Of a DNA stretch of 64,000 bases, positions 16,222-25,864 are shown piece by piece; the stretch's first letter is position 1; each line of letters starts with the position of its first letter. Under the pieces are notes generated by a model. It saw only the letters and a program-made list of their open reading frames with translations, did no database searches and was not told the origin of the DNA. The stretch is from Candidatus Delongbacteria bacterium (GTDB lineage: Bacteria; CAIWAD01): NCBI GenBank assembly GCA_020634015.1, contig JACKCN010000001.1, forward strand, positions 727,001-791,000, given 5' to 3'. A program made the translations under genes and the position numbers.

Positions 16222-16986
16222 CTAGAGTCCGGCGCAGGCTTCCAGACTGCCCAGACCGCGCCAGTGTTCCAGATGCTGCTGCAGCAACTCGTCCAGCAGA
16301 CTGCCCAGCGCCGCCCGGGTCTCCCGCGTGATCTCGCGCGTGGTCACATCCTCGCGTCTGCTGCTTGCCAGAAAATGCAGAACCCGCACCAGGCGCGGGC
16401 TCAGGGGACGTTCGGGGCCAGGCCCCGTGCATTCCGGGCAGCGCAGACCGCCACCCAGGCGCTCCAGACTGGTACCCGGCAGCCGGGCGAAGCCTTCCAC
16501 CTCGCGCCCGCAGCCGGCGCAGCGGGACAGGTCGATGTAGTACCCGGACCGCCCCAGCAGATAGAGCAGGAACCAATATAGGGCGTTCACCGGGTGCGGG
16601 CAATTTCCCGCCACGTCGGCCAGACAGCGCACGGACGCATCGAACAGCCCTTCGTCGGCATGCCCGGGCAACTGACTGTGGTCCAGTGCTTCGCAGATCG
16701 CGCTGTAACTCACCAGTCGGGAGTAATCGTCGCGCACTCCGCGAAAATCCTCGAGCACCGAGGCTTCCTTGAACAACTGCAGATCGCGGCCGACGCGGTG
16801 GTAATACAGGACCTCCACCAGCTGCCCCGTCTGCAGCACGGACAGCAGGGGCGATCCGGAGCGGCGCGCTCCCTTGACCAACAGGGTCAGGGCACCTTCC
16901 TCGCGGGTGAAGAAGCGTTCGACGAGACTTGTGTCACCAAAGGGAATGCCCCGCAGCACCAGCGCCCGGCAGCGCCTCATCGACAT
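16222..16986 (-). CDS. recO: DNA repair protein RecO
   Basis: A 254-residue RecO, which anneals single strands and helps RecR load RecA in the RecFOR gap-repair pathway. An N-terminal OB-fold (RALVLRGIPFGDTSLVERFFTREEGALTLLVKGARR) is followed by a helical domain containing a four-Cys zinc site (CAGCG at about 167 and CPEC at about 195). The start lies only 3 bases after the DUF971 stop, and the chain DUF971-recO appears cotranscribed. Family length is normal. Confidence 0.93.
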   Translation of the reverse strand: MSMRRCRALVLRGIPFGDTSLVERFFTREEGALTLLVKGARRSGSPLLSVLQTGQLVEVLYYHRVGRDLQLFKEASVLEDFRGVRDDYSRLVSYSAICEALDHSQLPGHADEGLFDASVRCLADVAGNCPHPVNALYWFLLYLLGRSGYYIDLSRCAGCGREVEGFARLPGTSLERLGGGLRCPECTGPGPERPLSPRLVRVLHFLASSRREDVTTREITRETRAALGSLLDELLQQHLEHWRGLGSLEACAGL

Positions 16987-16989
16987 GGT

Positions 16990-17301
16990 TCAGGCCCCCA
17001 GAGGCGCCTGGCCCGACAGCTCACGCAGCCTGGCGTAGGGAAAGATCCCCGTGCCGTGGCCATCGCCAAAGGTGAACTGCAGGGCATAATTGCCCACCCG
17101 GACCAGGCTGCGGCAGCCCAGCTCCTCGGACACCTTCAGCGGATCCAGCAACTGGCGACCGGTGATCTCGTCCACGCAGCTGGCACAGTGACAGGCTCGC
17201 CTGAGTTCAGCCCAGGAGTACACGCTTTCCAGGCCGTCGCTCCAGACGATGGCCAGATGGGTGGGCGTGGGATAGAGGATGTCGCGGATCGGGTCCTTCA
17301 A
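16990..17301 (-). CDS. DUF971 (gamma-butyrobetaine hydroxylase N-terminal-like) protein
   Basis: A 103-residue single-domain protein. The features of DUF971 are visible: HLAIVWSDG, the Cys-His pattern RRACHCASCVDEITGRQLLDP and the ending NYALQFTFGDGHGTGIFPYARLREL. In eukaryotic gamma-butyrobetaine hydroxylase this fold binds zinc; free-standing bacterial copies are often linked to Fe-S scaffold chemistry, a role that is inferred only. The start is TTG at 17301 with GGAG at good spacing. It sits between mgtE and recO in the same direction. Confidence 0.88.
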   Translation of the reverse strand: MKDPIRDILYPTPTHLAIVWSDGLESVYSWAELRRACHCASCVDEITGRQLLDPLKVSEELGCRSLVRVGNYALQFTFGDGHGTGIFPYARLRELSGQAPLGA

Positions 17302-17319
17302 CGGATTCTCCAGATTGGA

Positions 17320-18675
17320 TCACAGAAACAGGTTGACCAGCCCCAGGTACAGCGTGACACCAAGGATGTCGTTGCTGGTGGTGATGAAGGGGCCGGTGGC
17401 GATGGCCGGGTCGATGTTGAAGCGTTTGAGCACGATGGGCATGGTACCGCCCACCACCGAGGCCTGCAGAATCACGCTCATCAGGCTCAGGCCCACCACC
17501 TCGGCGTCGCGCACATTGCCGAAGACAGTGATCACCACCACGGCAAGTATCAGCGCACAGACCAGGCCGGCCATCAGGCTGACCTTCATTTCCTTCCAGA
17601 GCCGGTGCCAGAGATCGCCGGTCTGCAGCTCGCCGGTGGCCAGACCGCGCACCACCACCGTGCTGGACTGGATGCCCGCGTTGCCGCCCATGCCCATCAC
17701 GATGGGCACGAAATACACCGACTGCATGCTGCGGCTGAGAGTGGCTCCGAACGCGCTCATCACGCCCGCCGCGCACATCCCGCCACAGAGCCCCAGCAGC
17801 AGCCAGGGCAGACGCTCGCGCACGATCACCAGGCTGCTGCGTTCGAGCACTTCCTCGTCGGTACCCGAGATACGCGCGATGTCCTCGGCCGCCTCCTCCT
17901 CGACGATGTCGTACACATCGTCCATGGTGACACGGCCCACCAGCACGCCGTTCTGGTCGACAACGGGAATCGAGACCAGGTCGTACTTGATGGCCAGGCT
18001 GGCCACGTGCTCCTGGTCCATGTCCACGGGAACCCGCAGGATCTCGGTGTCCATCAGTTCGCCCATCCGCCGGTCGCGGCGCGCCAGCAGCAGGTTCTGC
18101 AGACTGACATTGCCCAGCAGGCGCCCGTCCTGGTCCACCACGAACACCGAGTAGACGTCGTTGATGTCGCGGCTGCTGGCCAGTTCGCGGATCTTGCCGA
18201 TGGCCGCGTCCACCAGGGTATCATCGGTGACCGAGACGAACTCGCGGGCCATCACGCCACCCGCCGTGTCCTCGCCGTGCACCAGCAGCGATTCCACGTC
18301 CTCGCGCAGTTCCTGGTCCAGACTCTGGAGCACCGTATCGGCGCGCTCCTCGTCCTGATCGCGCAGGGTCTGCATCACGTCGGCGGCGTCGTCGGACTCC
18401 ATCTCGCCAATGATTTCGCCCAGGTCCCGGTTGGGAAGCTGGTCAATCAGCGCTTCCTGGAGTCCTTCGTCCAGTTCGGTGAAGACTTCGCCGCGCAGCT
18501 CGCCGTCCATGGAGAGGAACAGCGCCAGCGCAGCCTCGCGGTCCACCCGGTTCATCAACTGGGCCAGGTCGGCGGCGTGATTGTTTTCCACCAGTTCGCG
18601 CAGGGCGAGCTCGTCCAGCTCGTCAAGCTGGATCCCGGTCAGGGCGGAGCCGCTCGTATCACGCAGGTCGCTCAT
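17320..18675 (-). CDS. mgtE: Magnesium transporter MgtE
   Basis: A 451-residue Mg2+ channel/transporter. The order is the standard MgtE one: an acidic helical N-domain (about residues 15-140, LPNRDLGEIIGEMESDDAADVM), two CBS domains (about 145-265, with GHVTMDDVYDIVEEEAAED-like ends) and a membrane domain with five helices (from about 285, including MGGNAGIQSSTVVVRGLATGEL and a final segment VTLYLGLVNLFL). The cytosolic part senses Mg2+ and closes the pore. The ATG overlaps the rsmA stop by 4 bases. Confidence 0.95.
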   Translation of the reverse strand: MSDLRDTSGSALTGIQLDELDELALRELVENNHAADLAQLMNRVDREAALALFLSMDGELRGEVFTELDEGLQEALIDQLPNRDLGEIIGEMESDDAADVMQTLRDQDEERADTVLQSLDQELREDVESLLVHGEDTAGGVMAREFVSVTDDTLVDAAIGKIRELASSRDINDVYSVFVVDQDGRLLGNVSLQNLLLARRDRRMGELMDTEILRVPVDMDQEHVASLAIKYDLVSIPVVDQNGVLVGRVTMDDVYDIVEEEAAEDIARISGTDEEVLERSSLVIVRERLPWLLLGLCGGMCAAGVMSAFGATLSRSMQSVYFVPIVMGMGGNAGIQSSTVVVRGLATGELQTGDLWHRLWKEMKVSLMAGLVCALILAVVVITVFGNVRDAEVVGLSLMSVILQASVVGGTMPIVLKRFNIDPAIATGPFITTSNDILGVTLYLGLVNLFL

Positions 18676-19517
18676 CCGCGGGCCTCGACGACCAGGTTGG
18701 CCAGTTGGGTGAATTCGAGGGGACTCAACTGTTCGGGCCGCCGCTCAAGCCAGTCCAGACCAGGCTGGCTCAGAAAGCCCTCGGGCAGCAGGTCGGCCAG
18801 GGGCAACAGGCTGTTGCGCAGCATCTTGCGGCGCTGATTGAAGGCCGCGCGCACCACCTTGCGAAAGAGTTCCCAGTCCGTGATCTGGTAGCGCGGTGCG
18901 GGCAGCGGGCGAAAACGCAGGATCGACGAGGTGACCTTGGGGCGCGGGTAAAAGGCGTTGGGCGGCACATCCAGCAGGATGCGCACATCACAGAGCATGT
19001 AGGCCAGCACCGAGAGCACGCCGTAGACCTTGGTGCCGTGGGTGCTGCAGATCCTGTCGCCCACTTCCTTCTGGATCATGATGTCGAAACTGGTGATCCG
19101 GGCGTGCGCACCGGAGTCGGCCTGACAGGCGCGGATTTCGTCCAGCACGCGTCCGATGATGCTGCTGGTGATGTGATACGGCAAGTTTCCGATCACGCGC
19201 ACCGGCTGTCCGGCCAGCACCTCGGAGAGGGGATACTTGAGAAAGTCCTGGTGCACCAGTTCCAGATTGGCGGATCCCGCGAAGCGCTCGCCCAGATATT
19301 CCACCATGCGGTCGTCGATCTCGACCGCGATCAGACGGCCGCAGGTCTTGAGCAGCTCGTTGGTGAGCACGCCCTTGCCCGGGCCGATCTCGAGCACCGT
19401 GTCCTGAGGTTCCAGCCCGAAGGCGTTGACGATGCGCTGGATCCACCAGGGATCACTGAGAAAGTTCTGGCCCAGGCTGCGCTTGGGGTCCAGGCTCTTG
19501 TAGGACTTCGAACTCAC
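18672..19517 (-). CDS. rsmA: 16S rRNA (A1518/A1519) N6-dimethyltransferase
   Basis: A 281-residue KsgA/RsmA enzyme that dimethylates two adenines in the 3' terminal hairpin of 16S rRNA late in 30S assembly. The SAM-binding motif LEIGPGKGVLTNELL, the catalytic NLPYHITSSII and the N-terminal KRSLGQNFLSD are all present, with a C-terminal helical domain. The start is GTG at 19517, overlapping the tatD stop (GTGA); its own stop overlaps the mgtE ATG. Three consecutive coupled genes therefore run tatD-rsmA-mgtE. Confidence 0.97.
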   Translation of the reverse strand: MSSKSYKSLDPKRSLGQNFLSDPWWIQRIVNAFGLEPQDTVLEIGPGKGVLTNELLKTCGRLIAVEIDDRMVEYLGERFAGSANLELVHQDFLKYPLSEVLAGQPVRVIGNLPYHITSSIIGRVLDEIRACQADSGAHARITSFDIMIQKEVGDRICSTHGTKVYGVLSVLAYMLCDVRILLDVPPNAFYPRPKVTSSILRFRPLPAPRYQITDWELFRKVVRAAFNQRRKMLRNSLLPLADLLPEGFLSQPGLDWLERRPEQLSPLEFTQLANLVVEARG

Positions 19518-20314
19518 GCCGGCTCCTGTCCCGAGAGCGGTTCCGCCACAAGGGGCAGACGGAACAGCCGCACCGCATTGGCGCTGGTGATGCGGGCCAC
19601 CTCCTCAACGGAGCGGCCCAGCAGTTCGGCGATGGTGGCGGCACTGTCGGCCACGCACGCGGGTTCGTTGCGCCGGCCCCGCAAGCGCTGGGGCGGCATG
19701 AAGGGCGAATCGGTCTCCAGCAGGATCCGTTCGAGGGGCAGCCCGAGCACCACCTCGTGCTGGTTGCGTTTGGGGTAGGTCACGAAACAGGGGAAACTGA
19801 TGTGAAAGCCCAGCTCCACCAGCTCGAGCGCCGTGTCCAGATCGTAGGAATAACAGTGCATCACGCCGCCGACAGCGCCGGCTCCCTCTTCGCGCAGGAT
19901 GCGCACCGTTTCGTCACGCGCGTCCCGGGAATGGATCACCAGCGGCAGGGCGCGCTCGCGGGCCAGCCTCACCATCGCCCGGAAGCAAGCTTCCTGGTTG
20001 GGCACCAGGGCGTACTCGCGAAAATTGTCCAGCCCCACTTCGCCGATCGCCACCACGCGCGGGTGCCGGGAGAGCTCGTCCACCCGGGCCAGCATCTCGG
20101 GAGTGAATTCATCGGCCGCCTGGGGATGGATGCCCACCGCGAACCAGATCCGCGGATGCCCGTCCAGCAGCCTGAACCCGCGTTCGATGGTCTCGGCGTT
20201 GAAGCACACCTGAATCACCGCCTCAAGGCCCGCCTGCCAGGCTCGCTCGAGCATGGCCTCGCGGTCTTCGTCGAAGGAGGGAAAGTCCAGATGGGCGTGG
20301 CTGTCGATCAACAT
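19514..20314 (-). CDS. TatD-family metal-dependent hydrolase (DNase)
   Basis: A 266-residue TIM-barrel hydrolase. Metal ligands are evident: DSHAHLDF at the start, GEVGLDNF (Glu-Asp), the HSRDA and HCYSYD His residues and the late LETDSPFMPP Asp. TatD-type enzymes act as 3'-5' exonucleases or on small nucleic-acid substrates. The pairing with rsmA is common in bacteria. ATG at 20314; the stop overlaps rsmA by 4 bases. Confidence 0.93.
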   Translation of the reverse strand: MLIDSHAHLDFPSFDEDREAMLERAWQAGLEAVIQVCFNAETIERGFRLLDGHPRIWFAVGIHPQAADEFTPEMLARVDELSRHPRVVAIGEVGLDNFREYALVPNQEACFRAMVRLARERALPLVIHSRDARDETVRILREEGAGAVGGVMHCYSYDLDTALELVELGFHISFPCFVTYPKRNQHEVVLGLPLERILLETDSPFMPPQRLRGRRNEPACVADSAATIAELLGRSVEEVARITSANAVRLFRLPLVAEPLSGQEPA

Positions 20315-20527
20315 GCGGGCGGGTCCTGTTCTTCGGTGTTGCTGCGGGGGATTCCGGCGCTGGCTGGCGAATATAGGAATAGAAGAGCCGGGAGCCGGTT
20401 CGCATGGGTGTCAAAGGGACTGGACACCCAAGGGTGACGATTCGGCCCGCGGGGGAATCCACAGGAACCCGCGCCGCTCGCCGCCCGTTTCGCCCGCTTC
20501 GGCAACCAGTTCAGGCAGGAGAAGCAG

Positions 20528-21199
20528 ATGCCCCAGGCAACACCCAGGGAAAAACTGATCGCGGCGGGGCCGGCGGCGCTGAGCCTGCCCGAGCTGATCG
20601 CGGTGATCCTCAGCGCGGGCACGCGCAAGGAATCGGTCTTCGAAATCGGGCGGCGCATCGCCGAGGAGTACGGGGTGCGCTCGATATCCGCGCTGGGCAG
20701 CGTGCATGAGATGATGGGTGCCTACGGCATCGGCCGCGCCCGGGCCTGCCAGCTTTCCGCGGCCCTGGAGCTGGGGCGCCGGCTGTTCGACCCGGGCAGC
20801 GGCGAGTTTCCCGTGTTGCGCAACCCGAGGGACACGGCCCGCTATCTGGACGGCATGGCGCGCCTCAGTCGCGAGCAGTTCCGCTGTCTTTACCTGAACA
20901 CCGTGAACCGGGTGATCCGCGACGAGATCATCAGCATCGGCAGCCTCAACGCCAGCCTCGTGCATCCGCGCGAAGTCTTTCACTACGCCATTCACTACAG
21001 CGCGGCCAGCCTGCTGCTGGCGCACAACCACCCGGGCGGCAGCCTGGAACCCAGCCGCGAGGACCTGCAGCTGACCCGACAATTGCTGGCGGTCAGCCGT
21101 GTGATGGGGATTCCCATTCTGGACCACCTGATCATCGGCCCCACCGGCTGGTTCAGTTTTCAGGAGCATGGCCTGCTGACCGAAGCCCCGGGCCTTTGA
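20528..21199 (+). CDS. radC: RadC/YicR-family JAB-domain protein
   Basis: A 223-residue protein of the 'RadC' family. An N-terminal helix-hairpin-helix-like region (PREKLIAAGPAALSLPELIAVIL) precedes the JAB/MPN domain with the metal motif LLAHNHPGGSLEPSREDLQL (His-x-His...Ser...Asp). Early reports of a repair role have not been upheld, and the biochemical role of the family is open. The ATG at 20528 has an AGGAGAAG site. Transcribed away from tatD. Confidence 0.92.
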   Translation: MPQATPREKLIAAGPAALSLPELIAVILSAGTRKESVFEIGRRIAEEYGVRSISALGSVHEMMGAYGIGRARACQLSAALELGRRLFDPGSGEFPVLRNPRDTARYLDGMARLSREQFRCLYLNTVNRVIRDEIISIGSLNASLVHPREVFHYAIHYSAASLLLAHNHPGGSLEPSREDLQLTRQLLAVSRVMGIPILDHLIIGPTGWFSFQEHGLLTEAPGL

Positions 21200-21293
21200 G
21201 GGGTCTGCTTGGCCATTTGACGGGGAACTGTATTCTTTGCCCGGTACGCGCCAATCCGAATCATCCGGCAGGAAGACCATCACCGGGAGTTCC

Positions 21294-23564
21294 GTGCAGA
21301 ATCCACTGCAATCGACCATCCAGTCCATCCGAGGTGGTGTGAGCCTGGGCGACACGCCCCCACACGGTCATGGCTTCGGCACCGCACCGGTCTTCCTGGC
21401 CGCCATCAGCACGATTCTGGGCGCGGTGATGTTCCTGCGCTTCGGCTATGCCGTGGGCAACGTGGGCCTCTTCGGCACGCTGATGATCATTCTCATCGGC
21501 CATGCCATCACCATTCCCACCGCGCTGGCGGTCGCTGAAATCGCCACCAACCTCAAAGTGGAAGGCGGGGGCGAGTACTTCATCATCAGCCGCTCATTCG
21601 GTACCACCATCGGCGCCGCCATCGGCATCTCGCTCTACTTCTCCCAGGCCGTCTCGGTCGCGTTCTACACCATCGCCTTCGCCGAAGCCTTCAGACCGAT
21701 CTTTCCCTGGATCGAGTCGCTCACCGGTTTCACCCCCGACCCGCGCATGTTCAGCCTGCCCGCCGTGCTCTGCCTGGTGGCCCTGATGCTCACCAAGGGC
21801 GCCGATGTGGGCGTGAAGGCGCTCTGGGGCGTGGTGAGCGTGCTGGCCGTGTCTCTGGTGATGTTCTTCCTCGGCGGTCCCGTGGATGGCTACGTGCCCT
21901 CCGGCGTGGTCACGGCACCCGCCTCGGGCACCCCGGTCAGTTTCGCCATCGTGTTCGCGATCTGCTTTCCGGCCTTCACGGGCATGACCGCCGGAGTGGG
22001 CCTTTCCGGCGATCTGAAGGACCCGCGGCGCTCGATCCCGCTGGGCACCATTTCGGCGGCGCTGGTGGGCATGCTGGTCTATGTGCTGGTGGCGCTCAAA
22101 CTGTATTACAGCGCGTCCCCCGCGGACCTTTCCAGCGACCAGCTGATCATGGCGCGCATCGCGCTCTGGGGGCCGATCATTCCCATCGGCCTGGCCGCCG
22201 CCACGCTCTCCTCCGCCGTGGGGTCCATCCTGGTGGCGCCCCGTACTCTGCAGGCGTTGGCCGCCGACCGGGCCTTTCCGCTGGGCAACGGCTTCCTCAG
22301 CAAGGGCCGGGGACACGCCCACGAACCGGTGAACGCCACCCTGATCACCGCCGTGATCGCGGTGATTTTCGTGGCCATCGGCGACGTCAACTTCGTGGCC
22401 CAGATCATCAGCATGTTCTTCATGGTGACCTACGGAGCGCTCTGCGGCGTCTCGTTCATGGAACACTTCGCCGCCAGCCCCTCCTACCGGCCCTCCTTCC
22501 GCTCGCGCTGGTACCTCTCGCTGCTGGGCTCGATCCTCTGTTTCGTGATGATGTTCCAGATGAGCTCGCTCTACGCCAGCTTCGCGCTGTTGATCATGCT
22601 GGTGATGTATGTGGGCATGCTGCGCACCAACAAGGAAGCACGGGGCCTGGCGGCGCTGTTCCAGGGAGCCAGTTTCCAGCTCACCCGCTGGCTGCAGATC
22701 TTTCTGCAGAAGAGTCAGCCCAGCGCGGCCACCGCCGACTGGCGCCCCTCGTTCATTGCGATCTCGCGTCACACGCTGGACCGGCTGGCACCCTTCGAGC
22801 TGTTGCGCTGGATCTCGCACAAACACGGCTTCGGCACCTTCCTGCACTATGTTGAGGGCTATCTCTCGCGCCAGAAGGTCGAAGAGGCCCGTGGCCTGCT
22901 GCGCCGGCTGATTTCCCAGACCGAAGCCAGCGGCGCGGGCATTTTCGTGGACACGATGATTTCGCCTTCGTTCACCACGGCGCTGGCCCAGGCGATTCAG
23001 ATGCCGGGTGTCTCCGGCCTGGACAACAACAGCGTGCTCTTCGAGTTCTACGGCAATCAGGGAGGCGAGCTGGAGGAAGTGGTGGCGGGATGCACCCTGG
23101 CCGGCGGACTGGGCTACAATGTGGCCGTGCTCAGTTCCTCGCAGCACAACTTCGGCTACAAGCGCAAGCTGCACGTCTGGCTCACACGCGATGATGAGTT
23201 GAACGAGAACCTGATGATCCTGCTGGCCTACATCATCCTGGGACACCCGGACTGGAAACACGCGGCGATCACGATCTTCGCCACCTTCCCGTCTCACGAG
23301 TTGACCACACACGTGGAAAAGCTGAATCACCGCATCGCCACGGGCCGCCTGCCGATTCCCGCACGCAACGTGCAGGCGCTGCCTTCCGACGACGCGTCGT
23401 CCTTCCACACCCTGATGAGCACCTACTCCCGCGACGCCGACCTGATCCTGCTCGGTTTCCAGCAGGACGTGCTCAAGAACAAAGGCACCCAGCTCTTCAC
23501 CGAACTGGATCTGGGGAAGGACATCCTCTTCGTCAACGCCAATCAGGCAATCACCATCAGCTGA
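21294..23564 (+). CDS. SLC12-like (Na-K-Cl cotransporter type) amino-acid-permease-fold transporter
   Basis: A 756-residue membrane protein. The first about 450 residues hold twelve hydrophobic helices of the APC fold, starting FGTAPVFLAAISTILGAVMFLRFGYAVG, the signature of the SLC12 cation-chloride cotransporter family. The last about 280 residues are a soluble cytoplasmic domain, as in eukaryotic NKCC/KCC proteins, with ILGHPDWKHAAITIF and a late LILLGFQQDVL. A GTG at 21294 with GGGAG is chosen; a TTG at 21237 is possible. Substrates are probably inorganic ions or amino acids; which ones cannot be told. Confidence 0.88.
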   Translation: MQNPLQSTIQSIRGGVSLGDTPPHGHGFGTAPVFLAAISTILGAVMFLRFGYAVGNVGLFGTLMIILIGHAITIPTALAVAEIATNLKVEGGGEYFIISRSFGTTIGAAIGISLYFSQAVSVAFYTIAFAEAFRPIFPWIESLTGFTPDPRMFSLPAVLCLVALMLTKGADVGVKALWGVVSVLAVSLVMFFLGGPVDGYVPSGVVTAPASGTPVSFAIVFAICFPAFTGMTAGVGLSGDLKDPRRSIPLGTISAALVGMLVYVLVALKLYYSASPADLSSDQLIMARIALWGPIIPIGLAAATLSSAVGSILVAPRTLQALAADRAFPLGNGFLSKGRGHAHEPVNATLITAVIAVIFVAIGDVNFVAQIISMFFMVTYGALCGVSFMEHFAASPSYRPSFRSRWYLSLLGSILCFVMMFQMSSLYASFALLIMLVMYVGMLRTNKEARGLAALFQGASFQLTRWLQIFLQKSQPSAATADWRPSFIAISRHTLDRLAPFELLRWISHKHGFGTFLHYVEGYLSRQKVEEARGLLRRLISQTEASGAGIFVDTMISPSFTTALAQAIQMPGVSGLDNNSVLFEFYGNQGGELEEVVAGCTLAGGLGYNVAVLSSSQHNFGYKRKLHVWLTRDDELNENLMILLAYIILGHPDWKHAAITIFATFPSHELTTHVEKLNHRIATGRLPIPARNVQALPSDDASSFHTLMSTYSRDADLILLGFQQDVLKNKGTQLFTELDLGKDILFVNANQAITIS

Positions 23565-23634
23565 TCGCCGTCAGAAGCCGTCTCGATGGGCGCCATGCAG
23601 AAACGCCGACAGCGCACGCCCATCCAGCATCCCT

Positions 23635-24822
23635 TCATCTCCACAGGCCCGGGTCCGTACGAATCCCGTCGAAGCGCGCGCGCAACCGCTCCAGGGCTTC
23701 CGCCAGCGAACCCGCACGGACCACGCTGAACGCCAACGTGAGCGTGACACTCTCGCCGGCGGCCAGCGAGAGCCCGGGGCCATTGAGCAGACTGCGCACA
23801 TCCAGTTGACTGTCCAGCCAACCCGTTCGTGCCACAGGGTCCCCACTGAAGGCGAAGAGATCGGGTTGACCGCTGACGGGATTGATCATCGGCAGACCTG
23901 AGTTCGAGAGGCCCCGCAGAGCCAGCAGGATCTGCTCCGGTCGTTCGAAACCGATCTCGCCGAAGTCCGGATCCAGCTGGCCATTCTTGCGCATGATGCG
24001 GTGGCTGCTGACCAGCATCCCAGGATCGCTGACGCCATTCACCTCGAGAAATGTGATACCACAGACGAAGGTTTCGCCCGTGTCCGAGGGGTTGTAGGTA
24101 TAGCTCACGCCGCGGGTTGCATCGTAACCTGTGGAATTCCCCGGACCGACCAGGTCCGTGTCCAGATAGAATCCCACCAACAGCGAGGGTTCGTCATGCA
24201 CGGACTGATTGCGGATGGTGTATCGCAGAAAAAGTGTGCTCGCCAGTTCAGGCTGCCTGAATCCCCAGAGCAGCTGGCTGAACCGAAGCTCCCGGCAGGG
24301 CGCGGCCAGCAGCGGAAGCGTGATGCTGTCCGATGTCTGCGCACACCAGCTCAGGGCGTCCCCGGGCAACCAGGGCACGCCGGCTCCAGCCCGGGGAAAA
24401 TCCTGCTCGAAAGGCCAGTTCCAGGCTTGGGGGTCCGTCTCAGCGGGGAGCAGGGTCACGACTCCGCTGCTGTCAGGGGGCCAGTCACACGCAAAATTGG
24501 TGGAAGGCCAGCTTCCGGCCCAGGCGATGTTGGCAGCGGGCTGATCCCCCCGATCGCAGCCTGCCCAGAGTCCAGCCAGGTAGAACAGACCGATGCGTCC
24601 ACCATCGTCCAGTTGCAGGCTGCCCTCGCGCAACTGGCCCGAGCCGTCCACGAGTAGCTGGAGAGCATTGGGCGCGAAGCTCGCTGGATTCGTGACCGGC
24701 AGATCGCTGCGCGGGGGCGCTGGTGTGGGATCGCCCTGCTGCTCGCATGACACACAAAGCAGCAGCGCAAGGGGCATCCAGATCACGGAACCATGGCGCG
24801 CAGATTGAAGCCTGAAGCTCAT
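23635..24822 (-). CDS. Predicted lipoprotein, function unknown
   Basis: A 395-residue exported protein. The N-terminus (MSFRLQSARHGSVIWMPLALLLCVSCEQQG) is a signal peptide with a lipobox-like LCVSC, so Cys at about 26 would be lipidated. The rest is beta-rich, with many Trp and Gly residues and a passage (STLFLRYTIRNQS...GFYLDTDLVGPGNSTGYDATRGVSYTYNP) that resembles the structural part of secreted FCB proteins describing 'choice-of-anchor' type modules. No catalytic motif is seen. The ATG at 24822 has GAGGAC upstream. It is divergent from nothing and lies convergent to the transporter at 21294-23564. Confidence 0.65.
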   Translation of the reverse strand: MSFRLQSARHGSVIWMPLALLLCVSCEQQGDPTPAPPRSDLPVTNPASFAPNALQLLVDGSGQLREGSLQLDDGGRIGLFYLAGLWAGCDRGDQPAANIAWAGSWPSTNFACDWPPDSSGVVTLLPAETDPQAWNWPFEQDFPRAGAGVPWLPGDALSWCAQTSDSITLPLLAAPCRELRFSQLLWGFRQPELASTLFLRYTIRNQSVHDEPSLLVGFYLDTDLVGPGNSTGYDATRGVSYTYNPSDTGETFVCGITFLEVNGVSDPGMLVSSHRIMRKNGQLDPDFGEIGFERPEQILLALRGLSNSGLPMINPVSGQPDLFAFSGDPVARTGWLDSQLDVRSLLNGPGLSLAAGESVTLTLAFSVVRAGSLAEALERLRARFDGIRTDPGLWR

Positions 24823-24887
24823 GTGGGGTCCTCCCTTGAGCCCGGTGGCAGGATGCGGGCGTGCCCAGCATCAGGCGGCCGACGTGT

Positions 24888-25082
24888 TCAGTCGTCCTCG
24901 CGCCGGACATCGATTGATTCGACGCCCGATTCCAGCGAGGCGCTAACGGTCAGAACCAGCGGCCGGCAGCAGACGCTGCAGTCCTCGACATACTCCTGCC
25001 GTGATACGGAGCAGTCCACCAGGATCTCGATCTCCTCCCAGCAGCAGGGACACTGGATGGTGCAGGTTTCCAGTCCGGACAT
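24888..25082 (-). CDS. CPXCG-motif cysteine-rich small protein
   Basis: A 64-residue protein with two Cys pairs (CPCC near residue 11 and CSVCCRPL near residue 36) separated by a conserved acidic/hydrophobic stretch, EEIEILVDCSVSRQEYVEDC. This matches the small CPXCG family found in many proteobacteria and FCB members, presumably a zinc-binding domain. The ATG at 25082 lies 17 bases after the methyltransferase stop, so the two are probably cotranscribed. Function unknown. Confidence 0.8.
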   Translation of the reverse strand: MSGLETCTIQCPCCWEEIEILVDCSVSRQEYVEDCSVCCRPLVLTVSASLESGVESIDVRREDD

Positions 25083-25099
25083 CGGGCAACCTCGGCAGG

Positions 25100-25864
25100 T
25101 CAGGGTTTGATCAGCAGCAGATCCATGCGCTGGGCCAGCAGGCATTCGCGTCCGTCCAGCACCAAGTAACGGCACTGGGGAGCGCTTCCGGGGCCCACCC
25201 GCCAACGGGCGAAACACTCACGCGCTTCATCCTCGGGCAGCCCGCCCAGGGCGCCGATCGCGATCGGGTCGAGGCGGTCGGGGCGCACCAGGTCATGCCC
25301 GCGCTGGAATCCCGCGTCCTGGGCCCGGCGCTCCCAGAGCGCACGGCCGGCCAGTTCCTGCTGGGCTGGATCCAGTTCGCGCAGCAGGAACTCGAGGGGC
25401 AGAGGATCAATGCCGGGCAGGTCGGGCACCCATTCGCTCAGATATACCCGCCCACCGTGGCGCGTGATGCGGAACAGTTCGGCCAGCACTTTCAGCGGGT
25501 CAAGGAACCAGCGAAAGCCGAAGCGGCAGCAGACCCAGTTGAACATGCCGTCGCGGAACTCCATCTGATGGGCGTCCTGAAGCGCGATCGTCAGGTTCTT
25601 CTGCCCCGCTTCGCTGCTGCGGTGGGCGCAGAGCTTGAGCATCTCCTCGGAAATGTCCACGGCCAGCACCCGGCCGCCGGCCTCGGCCAGCGACACGCCC
25701 AGGTGGCCGGGTCCGCAGGCCAGATCCAGACCGGTCTCACGGGGGCCGGGTTTGATCACGCGCATGGCCTGTTCACGGTCACGCTCGCTGCCCAGCAACT
25801 CGCTCTGGTCGAAGGTGGCGGCCAACTTGCTGAAACGTTCGGATAGGCCAGCCAGACCGTGCAT
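25100..25864 (-). CDS. Class I SAM-dependent methyltransferase (UbiE/COQ5-like)
   Basis: A 254-residue Rossmann-fold methyltransferase. Motif I is LDLACGPGHLGVSLA (about residue 46), with VLAVDISEEMLKLC for the ribose-binding acid and a later FRWFLDPLKVLAELFRITRHGGRVYLSEW typical of the Methyltransf_11/UbiE group. The ATG at 25864 follows AAGGAG; an in-frame extension to 26110 has no family similarity. Small-molecule substrate is likely, but cannot be named. Confidence 0.87.
   Translation of the reverse strand: MHGLAGLSERFSKLAATFDQSELLGSERDREQAMRVIKPGPRETGLDLACGPGHLGVSLAEAGGRVLAVDISEEMLKLCAHRSSEAGQKNLTIALQDAHQMEFRDGMFNWVCCRFGFRWFLDPLKVLAELFRITRHGGRVYLSEWVPDLPGIDPLPLEFLLRELDPAQQELAGRALWERRAQDAGFQRGHDLVRPDRLDPIAIGALGGLPEDEARECFARWRVGPGSAPQCRYLVLDGRECLLAQRMDLLLIKP

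Noticed and set aside
16594..18837. A 747-codon plus-strand frame opposite recO, DUF971 and mgtE
   Set aside because: Antisense shadow over three recognised genes; no start signal or similarity.
21594..23408. A 604-codon minus-strand frame opposite the SLC12-like transporter
   Set aside because: Composition is His/Gln/Gly/Arg shadow of the membrane-protein codons, and the plus-strand gene is unmistakable.
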